Of a stretch of DNA of 64,000 nt, positions 8,980-15,641 are shown in pieces. The translations under genes and the position numbers were made by a program. A model generated the notes under the pieces. That model searched no databases, was not told the origin of the DNA, and saw only the letters and a program-made list of their open reading frames with translations. The DNA lies in assembly GCA_910586205.1 (NCBI GenBank), contig CAJUGD010000019.1:6418-70417 (forward strand), in the 5' to 3' direction. Numbering within the stretch: the first letter of the stretch is position 1; each line of letters starts with the position of its first letter. Source of the DNA: an uncultured Lachnospiraceae bacterium (GTDB taxonomy: Bacteria > Bacillota > Clostridia > Lachnospirales > Lachnospiraceae).

Positions 8980-9222
8980 ATGGCAGTTAAGATGAGATTG
9001 AGAAGAATGGGTGCAAAGAAGAAACCTTTCTATAGAATCGTGGTTGCAGATTCCAGATCTCCCAGAGATGGCAGGTTCATTGAGGAAGTCGGTACCTATG
9101 ATCCGAATCTGGAACCGAGCGCAATCAAGTTTAACGAAGAAGCTACAAAGAAGTGGTTAGCTACCGGCGCTCAGCCCACGGATCGGGTGGCAAAGCTTTT
9201 AAAGACTGCGGGCATCCAGTAA
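8980..9222 (+). CDS. rpsP: 30S ribosomal protein S16
   Basis: An 80-aa protein beginning MAVKMRLRRMG and containing FYRIVVADSRSPRDGRFIEE, the hallmark of bS16, a small-subunit assembly protein. It follows ffh by 132 bp in the conserved order of clostridia and has a strong AAGGAGGTGA ribosome site. The 132-bp gap has a small GCCG/CGGC hairpin but no clear promoter. Downstream, the KhpA start codon lies 20 bases after the stop, which suggests coupled expression. Confidence 0.97.
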   Translation: MAVKMRLRRMGAKKKPFYRIVVADSRSPRDGRFIEEVGTYDPNLEPSAIKFNEEATKKWLATGAQPTDRVAKLLKTAGIQ

Positions 9223-9241
9223 TGATGAGGTGATTACTATT

Positions 9242-9469
9242 ATGAAAGAACTGGTTGAGGTAATTGCAAGAGCATTAGTTGAGAACCCGGATGAAGTAGT
9301 TGTGATTGAGACTGAAAGGGACGGGGAGACAGTGATTGAACTGAAGGTAGCGCCGTCTGATATGGGAAAGGTGATCGGAAAGCAGGGGCGAATTGCCAAG
9401 GCGATCCGGTCAGTCGTCAAAGCAGCCGCTTCAAAAGAAGACAAGAAGATTGTTGTGGATATTCAATAG
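9242..9469 (+). CDS. khpA: KH-domain RNA-binding protein KhpA (YlqC)
   Basis: A 75-aa single KH domain with the RNA-binding loop MGKVIGKQGRIAKAIR. KhpA partners with KhpB/Jag in Gram-positive bacteria and affects cell division and RNA metabolism; the partner is not in this window. ATG 9242 was taken because the ribosome site GATGAGG lies 11 bases upstream; an in-frame GTG at 9230 overlaps that site. The position between rpsP and rimM is the standard one. A strong terminator follows the stop by ten bases. Confidence 0.93.
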   Translation: MKELVEVIARALVENPDEVVVIETERDGETVIELKVAPSDMGKVIGKQGRIAKAIRSVVKAAASKEDKKIVVDIQ

Positions 9470-9479
9470 CTGTCATAGG

Positions 9480-9513
9480 CTGCCGTCTGGCAAATACAGA
9501 CGGCAGTTTTTTT
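9480..9513 (+). terminator. Rho-independent terminator after khpA
   Basis: A ten-base perfect stem CTGCCGTCTG / CAGACGGCAG around a seven-base loop, followed by seven T. It should separate the ylxM-khpA transcript from rimM-trmD unless read-through occurs; no promoter is obvious before rimM. Confidence 0.88.
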
Positions 9514-9530
9514 AGAATGAGGGATTTTTT

Positions 9531-10043
9531 ATGGAAGATATGCTGCGGGTAGGCGTCATTTCTTCTACCCATGGAGTGCGTGGGGAGGTAAAGGTATTTC
9601 CCACCACGGATGATGCGAAACGATTTAAGAAGTTGAAAACCGTGATTTTAGATATCATGCCTGAGCCTGTTCTGCTGCATATTGAGAGTGTTAAATTTTT
9701 TAAAAATATGGTGATTTTAAAATTTGAGGAATTTAACAATATCAATGAGGTTGAGAAATATAAAGGCAGGGATCTGCTGATTCGGAGGGATCAGGCGGTA
9801 AAGTTAGGGCCTGACGAGAACTTTATTATAGATTTGGTTGGGCTTTCAGTGGTAACGGATGAAGGGGAAGATTTCGGCATTCTGAAGGATGTAATGAAAA
9901 CCGGCGCCAATGATGTGTATGTGATTGAGGGAAAGGATGGAAAGGAATACTTATTTCCTGCCATTAAGCAGTGTGTTTTAAATGTAGATTTAGAGGCGCA
10001 GACCATTATGGTACACATTATGGACGGGCTGTTAGAGCTGTAA
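9531..10043 (+). CDS. rimM: Ribosome maturation factor RimM
   Basis: A 170-aa protein. RimM helps 16S rRNA processing and 30S head assembly. The N-terminal RimM domain shows GVISSTHGVRGEVKVFP, and the C-terminal PRC-barrel half shows DLVGLSV, TGANDVYVI and EYLFPAI, both typical. The start ATG 9531 has GAGGG seven bases before it; ATG 9540 is an alternative. It lies directly after a strong terminator and 14 bases before trmD, the usual partner. Confidence 0.95.
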   Translation: MEDMLRVGVISSTHGVRGEVKVFPTTDDAKRFKKLKTVILDIMPEPVLLHIESVKFFKNMVILKFEEFNNINEVEKYKGRDLLIRRDQAVKLGPDENFIIDLVGLSVVTDEGEDFGILKDVMKTGANDVYVIEGKDGKEYLFPAIKQCVLNVDLEAQTIMVHIMDGLLEL

Positions 10044-10057
10044 GGAGGGGCAGGGAA

Positions 10058-10789
10058 ATGAATTATCATGTTCTTACCTTATTTCCGGACATGGTGACGG
10101 ACGGGCTTCACACCAGCATTATCGGCAGGGCTGTGGAAAAGGGGATCTTAACGGTTGAGGCTATCAACATCCGGGATTATACCAAGGAAAAGCATGGGCA
10201 TGTAGATGATGCGCCTTATGGCGGGGGAGCCGGGATGGTGATGCAGGCAGCGCCGGTGTGTGATGCTTATGAGGCTTTGTGTGCCCGTCTGGGAAAACGT
10301 CCCAGAGTCCTGTATATGACGCCTCAGGGACAGGTGTTTAACCAGTCTATTGCCCGGGAGCTGGCAGGGGAGGAGGAACTGGTGTTCCTTTGCGGTCACT
10401 ATGAAGGGATTGATGAGCGGGCTCTGGAGATGATTGTCACAGATTATCTGTCTGTGGGGGATTATGTGCTGACCGGAGGCGAGCTTCCTGCCATGGTGAT
10501 GATTGACTGCATCTCCCGTCTGATTCCCGGTGTTCTGAACAATGACGTGTCGGCGGAAATCGAGTCATTTCACGACAATCTTTTGGAATATCCCCAGTAT
10601 ACCAGACCTGAGATATATGAGGGACAAAGGGTGCCGGAGGTGCTTCTTTCCGGCCACCATAAGAATATCGAGATATGGAGAAGGCAGCAGTCCATACGCA
10701 GAACTTTAGAGAGGCGGCCGGATCTGCTGGAAAATGCCAGGCTGACAGAGAAAGAAAGGGCATATCTTAAAATGCTTTGTGAACAATAA
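10058..10789 (+). CDS. trmD: tRNA (guanine-37-N1) methyltransferase
   Basis: A 243-aa SPOUT-family enzyme that methylates G37 of tRNAs with S-adenosylmethionine, preventing +1 frameshifting. It begins MNYHVLTLFPDMV and has the knot motifs YGGGAGMVMQ, GHYEGIDER and YVLTGGELPAM. ATG 10058 follows TAAGGAGGGG at the end of rimM; the longer frame from 9971 overlaps rimM and lacks similarity. A 13-bp stem at 10808 follows the stop. Confidence 0.96.
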   Translation: MNYHVLTLFPDMVTDGLHTSIIGRAVEKGILTVEAINIRDYTKEKHGHVDDAPYGGGAGMVMQAAPVCDAYEALCARLGKRPRVLYMTPQGQVFNQSIARELAGEEELVFLCGHYEGIDERALEMIVTDYLSVGDYVLTGGELPAMVMIDCISRLIPGVLNNDVSAEIESFHDNLLEYPQYTRPEIYEGQRVPEVLLSGHHKNIEIWRRQQSIRRTLERRPDLLENARLTEKERAYLKMLCEQ

Positions 10790-10807
10790 CTGGGTGGATA
10801 CCTGATG

Positions 10808-10836
10808 CTTCTTGTCTGGCAGAGCCGGGCAAGAAG
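10808..10836 (+). terminator. Stable hairpin after trmD (possible terminator)
   Basis: CTTCTTGTCTGGC and GCCGGGCAAGAAG pair over 13 positions with two G-U pairs and a three-base loop. No T-run follows, so it may be an RNA-stability hairpin rather than an intrinsic terminator. Confidence 0.45.
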
Positions 10837-10893
10837 ATGCCTCCCTGAACAATATATGTATCGGTCACTGTCTGGAGAAATTGTAGAAAAAGC

Positions 10894-10922
10894 TTGCATT
10901 TACAAGAAAATTATGTTAATAT
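10894..10922 (+). promoter_or_regulatory. Predicted sigma-A promoter for rplS
   Basis: TTGCAT (10894-10899), 17 bases, TAATAT (10917-10922). The transcript would have a leader of about 85 bases before rplS, long enough for the autoregulatory leader known for some ribosomal proteins, though I see no defined structure. Confidence 0.6.
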
Positions 10923-11012
10923 CAAATGCGTTGTGACGAAGAAAAAGAGATGGTCCTCTGTTGCCCCAAAAGCATTAAAGAACATCAAACATATGAAGGA
11001 GGTTCACACAAC

Positions 11013-11360
11013 ATGAATGATATCATTAAGAAAATCGAAGATGAGCAGCTTAAGGAATCTGTTCCGGAATTTCATGTAGGCGACACCGTTCGGGTGCATA
11101 ACAAGATCAAAGAGGGAAACCGCGAGAGAATCCAGATTTTTGAGGGAACCGTGATTAAGAGACAGAACGGCGGCGCCCGCGAGACCTTCACTGTCCGGAA
11201 AAATTCTAACGGAATCGGCGTAGAGAAGACCTGGCCGGTACACTCTCCTTTTGTGGACAATATTGAAGTGGTCCGCAGAGGTAAAGTGAGACGTGCGAAG
11301 CTGAACTACCTGAGAGACCGGGTAGGCAAGCGTGCAAAGGTAAAAGAGCTGGTTAAGTAA
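11013..11360 (+). CDS. rplS: 50S ribosomal protein L19
   Basis: A 115-aa protein with bL19 signatures: FHVGDTVRVHNKIKEG, RIQIFEGTVIKRQNGG, FTVRKNSNGIGVEKTWPVHSP and the basic tail RRAKLNYLRDR. L19 sits at the 30S-50S interface. ATG 11013 follows AAGGAGG; the longer frame from 10926 is leader sequence. It has its own promoter and a strong terminator, so it can be expressed apart from trmD. Confidence 0.97.
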   Translation: MNDIIKKIEDEQLKESVPEFHVGDTVRVHNKIKEGNRERIQIFEGTVIKRQNGGARETFTVRKNSNGIGVEKTWPVHSPFVDNIEVVRRGKVRRAKLNYLRDRVGKRAKVKELVK

Positions 11361-11413
11361 TGGATAAGGAAAGCGGCGGCGGAAAGTTATTTCCATGCTG
11401 CTGCAAAAGCCAT

Positions 11414-11449
11414 GGGACAATGAAAATTGTCCCTTCCTTTTTATTTTTT
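11414..11449 (+). terminator. Rho-independent terminator after rplS
   Basis: An eight-base perfect stem GGGACAAT / ATTGTCCC closed by a GAAA tetraloop and followed by TTCCTTTTTATTTTTT. Confidence 0.9.
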
Positions 11450-11460
11450 AATTTGATTAA

Positions 11461-11502
11461 AATGATGTTGGGGTCAAAAGGTCTTTTGACCCTGGTATCA
11501 TT
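11461..11502. repeat. Nested palindrome between rplS and lepB
   Basis: GGGTCAAAAG (11471-11480) and CTTTTGACCC (11483-11492) are perfect ten-base arms with a two-base centre, nested inside AATGAT / ATCATT (11461-11466, 11497-11502). It could be a repetitive extragenic palindrome, an operator or a second terminator; it follows a complete terminator, which argues against termination as its only role. Confidence 0.6.
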
Positions 11503-11510
11503 AAAATAAA

Positions 11511-11538
11511 TGTAAAATCGGAATTTTCCGTTTATAAT
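11511..11538 (+). promoter_or_regulatory. Weak promoter candidate for lepB
   Basis: TATAAT at 11533-11538 is perfect, but the best -35 (TGTAAA at 11511, spacing 16) is poor. Transcription starting near 11545 would leave almost no leader for lepB, so either the lepB start is further in or the real promoter lies upstream. Confidence 0.35.
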
Positions 11539-11545
11539 AGATGGG

Positions 11546-12103
11546 GTGGAATCAGTGGATTTTTATAGCAGAGAGGAAGTAAGCACCGTTCGTGTGATTA
11601 TGAGCTGGGTAGTGGATGTGACCGTTGTGATCGCATTTGCCTGGTTTTGTATGCATACTTTTGGAGTACAGATTACAATGGCGGGTCAGTCTATGATGCC
11701 GCTTTTAAATTCCGGAGATGTGGTTTGGATGAACAGGCTGGTCTATGATTTCGGCAAACCGGAGCGGCTGGATGTGGTAGTGTTTCAGCGGGAGGATAAA
11801 AGGACGGTCAAGAGGGTGATCGGGCTTCCGGGCGAGACCATACAGATTCAGGGAGGATATGTGTATATCAACGGGGAACGGCTGGCGGCAGACAACGGGC
11901 TGGATCAGGTTTCCTTGGCCGGACTGGCGGAGAATCCCATAGAGTTAGGAGAAGATGAGTATTTTCTTCTGGGGGATAACCGGGACAGCAGTGAGGACAG
12001 CCGTTTTGCCAATGTGGGGAATGTAAAAAGAGAACAGATTTTAGGAAAGGTATGGATGCGGGTCTATCCGTTTATGGACATTCGGCTGATCCGTTCTCAT
12101 TGA
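11546..12103 (+). CDS. lepB: Signal peptidase I
   Basis: A 185-aa membrane protease that cleaves signal peptides from exported proteins. One N-terminal membrane segment (about 20-40, VVDVTVVIAFAWFC) precedes the catalytic MAGQSMMP motif with Ser near residue 50, the Lys region KRVIGLPGE near 92, and GDNRDSSEDSR near 145. This is the Gram-positive P-type architecture with a single anchor. The start is GTG 11546 or the in-frame GTG 11555, which has GGGGTGG closer to normal spacing. The stop is 14 bases before rbgA, as in other Firmicutes. Confidence 0.93.
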   Translation: MESVDFYSREEVSTVRVIMSWVVDVTVVIAFAWFCMHTFGVQITMAGQSMMPLLNSGDVVWMNRLVYDFGKPERLDVVVFQREDKRTVKRVIGLPGETIQIQGGYVYINGERLAADNGLDQVSLAGLAENPIELGEDEYFLLGDNRDSSEDSRFANVGNVKREQILGKVWMRVYPFMDIRLIRSH

Positions 12104-12117
12104 CAGGAGGAATTGTT

Positions 12118-13023
12118 TTGAATATACAATGGTATCCGGGACATATGACAAAGGCCAAAAGGGCCATGAAGGAAGATATCCGTCTGATTGACCTGATTAT
12201 TGAGCTGGTAGATGCGCGGGCGCCTCTGGCAAGCCGGAATCCGGATATTGATGAGTTGGGAAAAGGAAAGGCGCGGCTGATTCTTCTGAATAAATCAGAT
12301 TTGGCGGAAGAAAGATGGAACGCTGCCTGGAGCGGCTGGTTTCAGGAAAAAGGATTTTATGTAATGGAGGTTAATTCCCGAAGCGGTAATGGCCTTAAAA
12401 GGATTGGCAGTGTAGTGGCAGACGCCTGCAGAGAAAAACTGGAGCGGGATCGCAGGCGGGGAATCTTAAATCGCCCTGTGCGGGCTATGGTGGTGGGGAT
12501 TCCCAATGTGGGAAAGTCTACCTTCATTAATTCTTTTGCCGGAAAGGCATGTACCAAAACCGGCAATAAACCGGGAGTGACCAAGGGAAATCAATGGATC
12601 CGCCTGAACAAGACACTGGAGCTTTTGGATACTCCAGGGATTTTATGGCCTAAATTCGAAGATCAGAAGGTAGGGCTTTTGCTGGCCATGCTTGGCTCTA
12701 TTAACGATGAAATTCTGAATCGGGAGGAGCTGGCAGCAGAGCTTTTAAAGCTGATGAAAATACGGTATCCTGAAGCGATAAAGGAGCGGTATGGGATGCC
12801 GTCGGCTGAAGATTTCATGAAAGAAGAAAATACAGACTCGGCAGCAATGCTTGAAAAGGTTGCCGAGGTGCGGTCCTGTCTGATGAAAGGCGGAGAATTT
12901 GATCTGGCTAAGGCCGCAGGGATTGTGATCGATGATTTCCGCAGCGGAAGGCTGGGACGGATAACGCTGGAAGTGCCGGAGGAGAAAGAGGCTGAAAAGA
13001 CAGGAAAAGCTGCAGCAAAATAG
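12118..13023 (+). CDS. rbgA: Ribosome biogenesis GTPase RbgA (YlqF)
   Basis: A 301-aa circularly permuted GTPase required for late 50S assembly. The motif order is G4 (NKSD, 58-61), then G1 (GIPNVGKST, 127-135), then G3 (DTPG, 171-174), which defines the permuted class. The N-terminal IQWYPGHMTKAKR is typical of YlqF. The start is TTG 12118, seven bases after AGGAGG; the longer frame from 12052 overlaps lepB and is less likely. The C-terminal region is helical and ends in a Lys/Glu-rich tail. Confidence 0.95.
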   Translation: MNIQWYPGHMTKAKRAMKEDIRLIDLIIELVDARAPLASRNPDIDELGKGKARLILLNKSDLAEERWNAAWSGWFQEKGFYVMEVNSRSGNGLKRIGSVVADACREKLERDRRRGILNRPVRAMVVGIPNVGKSTFINSFAGKACTKTGNKPGVTKGNQWIRLNKTLELLDTPGILWPKFEDQKVGLLLAMLGSINDEILNREELAAELLKLMKIRYPEAIKERYGMPSAEDFMKEENTDSAAMLEKVAEVRSCLMKGGEFDLAKAAGIVIDDFRSGRLGRITLEVPEEKEAEKTGKAAAK

Positions 13024-13035
13024 GAGACTGTACAA

Positions 13036-13674
13036 GTGAGAAAATTAAGCGGAGAGAAGCTGGATGCGGAGAGGGCGCGATTGGAGCAGATGAGGGAATA
13101 TGAGCATCAGTATGCTTCATACAAGGCAATCTGCGGGATCGACGAGGCAGGCAGAGGGCCTTTGGCTGGTCCGGTAGTGGCAGGAGCTGTGATTCTTGTA
13201 CCGGACTGTGAGATTTTATATTTAAATGATTCGAAAAAGCTGTCCCCAAAACGCAGGGAGGAGCTGTTTGCAGAGATTCAGGAAAAGGCGGTTTCCTGGA
13301 GCGTGGGGATTGTGGATGCCGGGGAGATTGACCGGATCAATATTCTCCAGGCCACTTATGAAGCCATGAGAAAAGCCATTGCCGGTCTGAAGCTCGTACC
13401 GGATCTGCTTTTAAATGACGCAGTGGTGATTCCCGAAGTGGAGACAGAGCAGGTTAAGATCATTAAAGGCGATGCAAAAAGTGTGTCCATTGCGGCAGCA
13501 AGCATTTTGGCAAAAGTAACCCGTGACCGGATGATGGAGCAATATGATGCCTTGTATCCGGAGTATGGATTTGCAAAGCATAAAGGGTATGGGACAGCGG
13601 CCCACATGGCGGCTTTACAAAAGCATGGCTTATGCCCGATTCACAGAAAAACCTTTTTAAAGAATCACAAATAA
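13036..13674 (+). CDS. rnhB: Ribonuclease HII
   Basis: A 212-aa RNase HII that removes RNA from RNA:DNA hybrids and misincorporated ribonucleotides. The catalytic GIDEAGRGPLAGP lies at 34-46 (Asp36, Glu37), NDSKKL near 64 and the YGFAKHKGYGT block near the end, all expected. The start is GTG 13036 with TAGGAG nine bases before it. It lies 12 bases after rbgA. A type 1 RNase H, rnhA, is encoded separately at 49909. Confidence 0.96.
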   Translation: MRKLSGEKLDAERARLEQMREYEHQYASYKAICGIDEAGRGPLAGPVVAGAVILVPDCEILYLNDSKKLSPKRREELFAEIQEKAVSWSVGIVDAGEIDRINILQATYEAMRKAIAGLKLVPDLLLNDAVVIPEVETEQVKIIKGDAKSVSIAAASILAKVTRDRMMEQYDALYPEYGFAKHKGYGTAAHMAALQKHGLCPIHRKTFLKNHK

Positions 13675-13705
13675 ACTAGTCTACTGTCTAGATAAAAGGA
13701 TAGGA

Positions 13706-14068
13706 ATGGGGAAGAAAAGAATAGACCGTCCGAATAAGCGCCGTTTAGGAAGCCAATATGAGTGCATGGCGGCAGAATATCTGGAAAAACAGGGTGTAGT
13801 GATTTTAGAGAAAAACTACCAGGCCCGTCAGGGGGAAATTGATCTTATTGGTAAAGACAGAGATTATCTGATCTTTGTGGAGGTAAAATACCGCAGAAAT
13901 GCAGACAGCGGTGTTCCGGCAGAAGCAGTGACTTTACAAAAGCAGCGCCATATCCGCATGACAGCGCAATATTATCTTTATAGCCGCCGGTATGGGGACA
14001 TCCCATGCCGGTTTGACGTGGTAAGCATTTTAGCCCAGGAAATCCAGTGGATCAAGGATGCATTTTAA
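13706..14068 (+). CDS. YraN family protein (UPF0102), endonuclease-like fold
   Basis: A 120-aa protein with the UPF0102 pattern: GSQYECMAAEYLEKQG, then QARQGEIDLIGKD and FVEVKYR. The E-x-D and E-V-K residues match the restriction-endonuclease-like nuclease core, although activity is unproven for most members. Its place after rnhB is conserved in many bacteria. The ribosome site is AAAGGATAGGA before ATG 13706. Three 34-bp direct repeats follow the stop. Confidence 0.9.
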   Translation: MGKKRIDRPNKRRLGSQYECMAAEYLEKQGVVILEKNYQARQGEIDLIGKDRDYLIFVEVKYRRNADSGVPAEAVTLQKQRHIRMTAQYYLYSRRYGDIPCRFDVVSILAQEIQWIKDAF

Positions 14069-14074
14069 GAATAC

Positions 14075-14176
14075 AAGATGTATCACAAGATAAACAAAAA
14101 GACAAGATAAGATGTATCACAAGATGCACGAAAAGGCAAGACAAGATGTATCATAAGATGTACAAAAAGGCAAGGG
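14075..14176 (+). repeat. Three tandem 34-bp direct repeats before pgeF
   Basis: Units at 14075-14108, 14109-14142 and 14143-14176 share AAGATGTATC, ACAAGAT (ATAAGAT in unit 3) and AAAAGGCAAG (AAAAGACAAG in unit 1), with a few substitutions between them. The third unit ends in AAGGG, which provides the ribosome site of the next gene, so changes in copy number would move only upstream sequence. Confidence 0.85.
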
Positions 14177-14187
14177 AGTGATAAGAA

Positions 14188-15036
14188 ATGGATTGGAACC
14201 GGAAATCAGGAAAAGAAATGCTTGATATAAAAGAAAAAAACGGCGTGGTCTGGCTGGAATTTCCGGCTTTGGCCAAAACAGGGATGGTAAAACATGGATT
14301 TTCCACCAGGCTGGGAGGCGTCAGTGAAGGTGAATTTTCTACTATGAATTTTACTTTTACCAGAGGAGACAACCCAGATCATGTAAAAGAGAATTACCGG
14401 CGGATGTCAGAAGCCCTTTTGGTGGATGAAAAAAAGATGGTTCTATCCTGGCAGACCCATACCACCAATGTCCGGGCCGTGACAGAGGAAGATGCGGGAA
14501 AGGGCATCTGGCGGGAGCGGGACTATCAGGATGTGGATGGACTGGTTACCAATGTACCCGGGATTACGCTGGTGACATTTTTTGCAGATTGTGTGCCCCT
14601 TTATGTGATAGATCCGGTTCACAGGGCCATTGGGCTTTCTCATTCCGGATGGAGAGGCACTGTGGAGAGAATGGGAGAGAAAACCTTAAAGGTAATGGAA
14701 AAGGAATATGGCACCAGGGCAGAGGATGTGGTTGTGGGGATTGGTCCTAGTATCTGCCAGGATTGTTTTGAGGTGGGGCCGGAAGTGGCGGATGCTTTTG
14801 CAGGAGCCTTTCAGAAGGAAAAGCTTCCCTGTCTTTATTATAAAAAAGAAAACGGAAAGTATCAGTTGGATTTGTGGAAAGCAAATGAAATTATTTTTCA
14901 GGAAGCAGGGGTGAAAGAGGAGCATATCCATGTAACGGATATTTGCACCCACTGCAATCCAAAGCTTTTGTTTTCCCATCGGGCAGTGGGGACAAAAAGA
15001 GGAAACTTAGCAGCATTTTTGTGCCTCAAAGGGTGA
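14188..15036 (+). CDS. pgeF: Peptidoglycan editing factor PgeF (multicopper-polyphenol-oxidase / LACC1 family)
   Basis: A 282-aa protein of the DUF152/YfiH family, known in Escherichia coli to prevent misincorporation of amino acids into peptidoglycan precursors, while other members have purine nucleoside phosphorylase activity. The family motifs are present: GFSTRLGGVSEG, WQTHTTNV, FFADCVPLYV and LSHSGWRGT, which supply the His/Cys zinc site, plus ICTHCNP near the end. ATG 14188 follows AAGGGAG by ten bases. It is probably the last or near-last gene of the ribosome-biogenesis cluster. Confidence 0.9.
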   Translation: MDWNRKSGKEMLDIKEKNGVVWLEFPALAKTGMVKHGFSTRLGGVSEGEFSTMNFTFTRGDNPDHVKENYRRMSEALLVDEKKMVLSWQTHTTNVRAVTEEDAGKGIWRERDYQDVDGLVTNVPGITLVTFFADCVPLYVIDPVHRAIGLSHSGWRGTVERMGEKTLKVMEKEYGTRAEDVVVGIGPSICQDCFEVGPEVADAFAGAFQKEKLPCLYYKKENGKYQLDLWKANEIIFQEAGVKEEHIHVTDICTHCNPKLLFSHRAVGTKRGNLAAFLCLKG

Positions 15037-15046
15037 ATCCCCTTTG
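15027..15046 (+). terminator. Hairpin overlapping the pgeF stop
   Basis: CAAAGGG / CCCTTTG with a six-base loop that contains the TGA stop, followed by TTTTAGG. Short T-run, so termination would be partial. Confidence 0.45.
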
Positions 15047-15086
15047 TTTTAGGAAATTTCAGGAAAAATGAAAGAAGGTGATTGGC

Positions 15087-15641
15087 ATGAAGATTATGAT
15101 CATGGGGTACAGCGGAAGCGGGAAATCCACATTGGCAGCATATTTGGGCAGAAAATATGGACTCCGGGTTCTGCATCTGGATCGTGTGTTCTGGCTTCCC
15201 GGATGGAAGGAACGCCCGAGGGAGGAGATGAGAGAAATGGTTTCCCGGTTTATGGGGAAACAGGATTCCTGGGTGATTGACGGAAATTATACAAAATCAG
15301 AGTATGAAAGGCGGTTAAAAGAGTCAGATCAGATCATCATTTTGATGTTTAACCGTTTTTCCTGTCTGTACCGGGTATGGAAGCGGTACCGGAAATATAA
15401 AGGCATAACCAGGAGCTGTATGGGGAAGGGGTGTACGGAAAAACTGGATCCGGAATTTATATGGTGGGTGCTTTGGGAGGGACGTACCAGAGAACGCAGA
15501 AAAGAGATTGAAAGAGTGAGAAAACAATACAAGGGAAAGGTAATGGCAGTAAAAAACCAGAGAGAGCTGAATGAGATCTATAGGAAAGGATGCCGTCCCG
15601 TTCACTTTGGAAAATGTAAACGGGACGGCACATCTGTTTAA
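15087..15641 (+). CDS. P-loop NTPase, DNA topology modulation (FlaR)-like / adenylate-kinase-like
   Basis: A 184-aa protein beginning KIMIMGYSGSGKST, a Walker A motif at residues 8-15, followed by LHLDRVFWLPGW and VIDGNYTKSEYERRL, the pattern of small FlaR-like kinases. The family name comes from an effect on DNA topology; the true substrate is unknown and it may be a nucleotide or small-molecule kinase. ATG 15087 was chosen over GTG 15078 because AGAAGGTG is seven bases upstream. Its 3' end contains a 12-bp inverted repeat and its stop codon overlaps the stop of the convergent prs gene. Confidence 0.75.
   Translation: MKIMIMGYSGSGKSTLAAYLGRKYGLRVLHLDRVFWLPGWKERPREEMREMVSRFMGKQDSWVIDGNYTKSEYERRLKESDQIIILMFNRFSCLYRVWKRYRKYKGITRSCMGKGCTEKLDPEFIWWVLWEGRTRERRKEIERVRKQYKGKVMAVKNQRELNEIYRKGCRPVHFGKCKRDGTSV
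15591..15630. terminator. Hairpin inside the kinase gene that can end prs transcription
   Basis: TGCCGTCCCGTT and AACGGGACGGCA are perfect 12-base arms with a 16-base loop. They lie in the last 17 codons of the + strand kinase gene and just past the stop of the - strand prs, where an intrinsic terminator would be expected; on that strand it is followed by TCCTTTCC, a weak U tract. Confidence 0.5.

Noticed and set aside
14075..14176. CRISPR-like array of 34-bp units
   Set aside because: Units are directly tandem without spacers, and only three copies exist.
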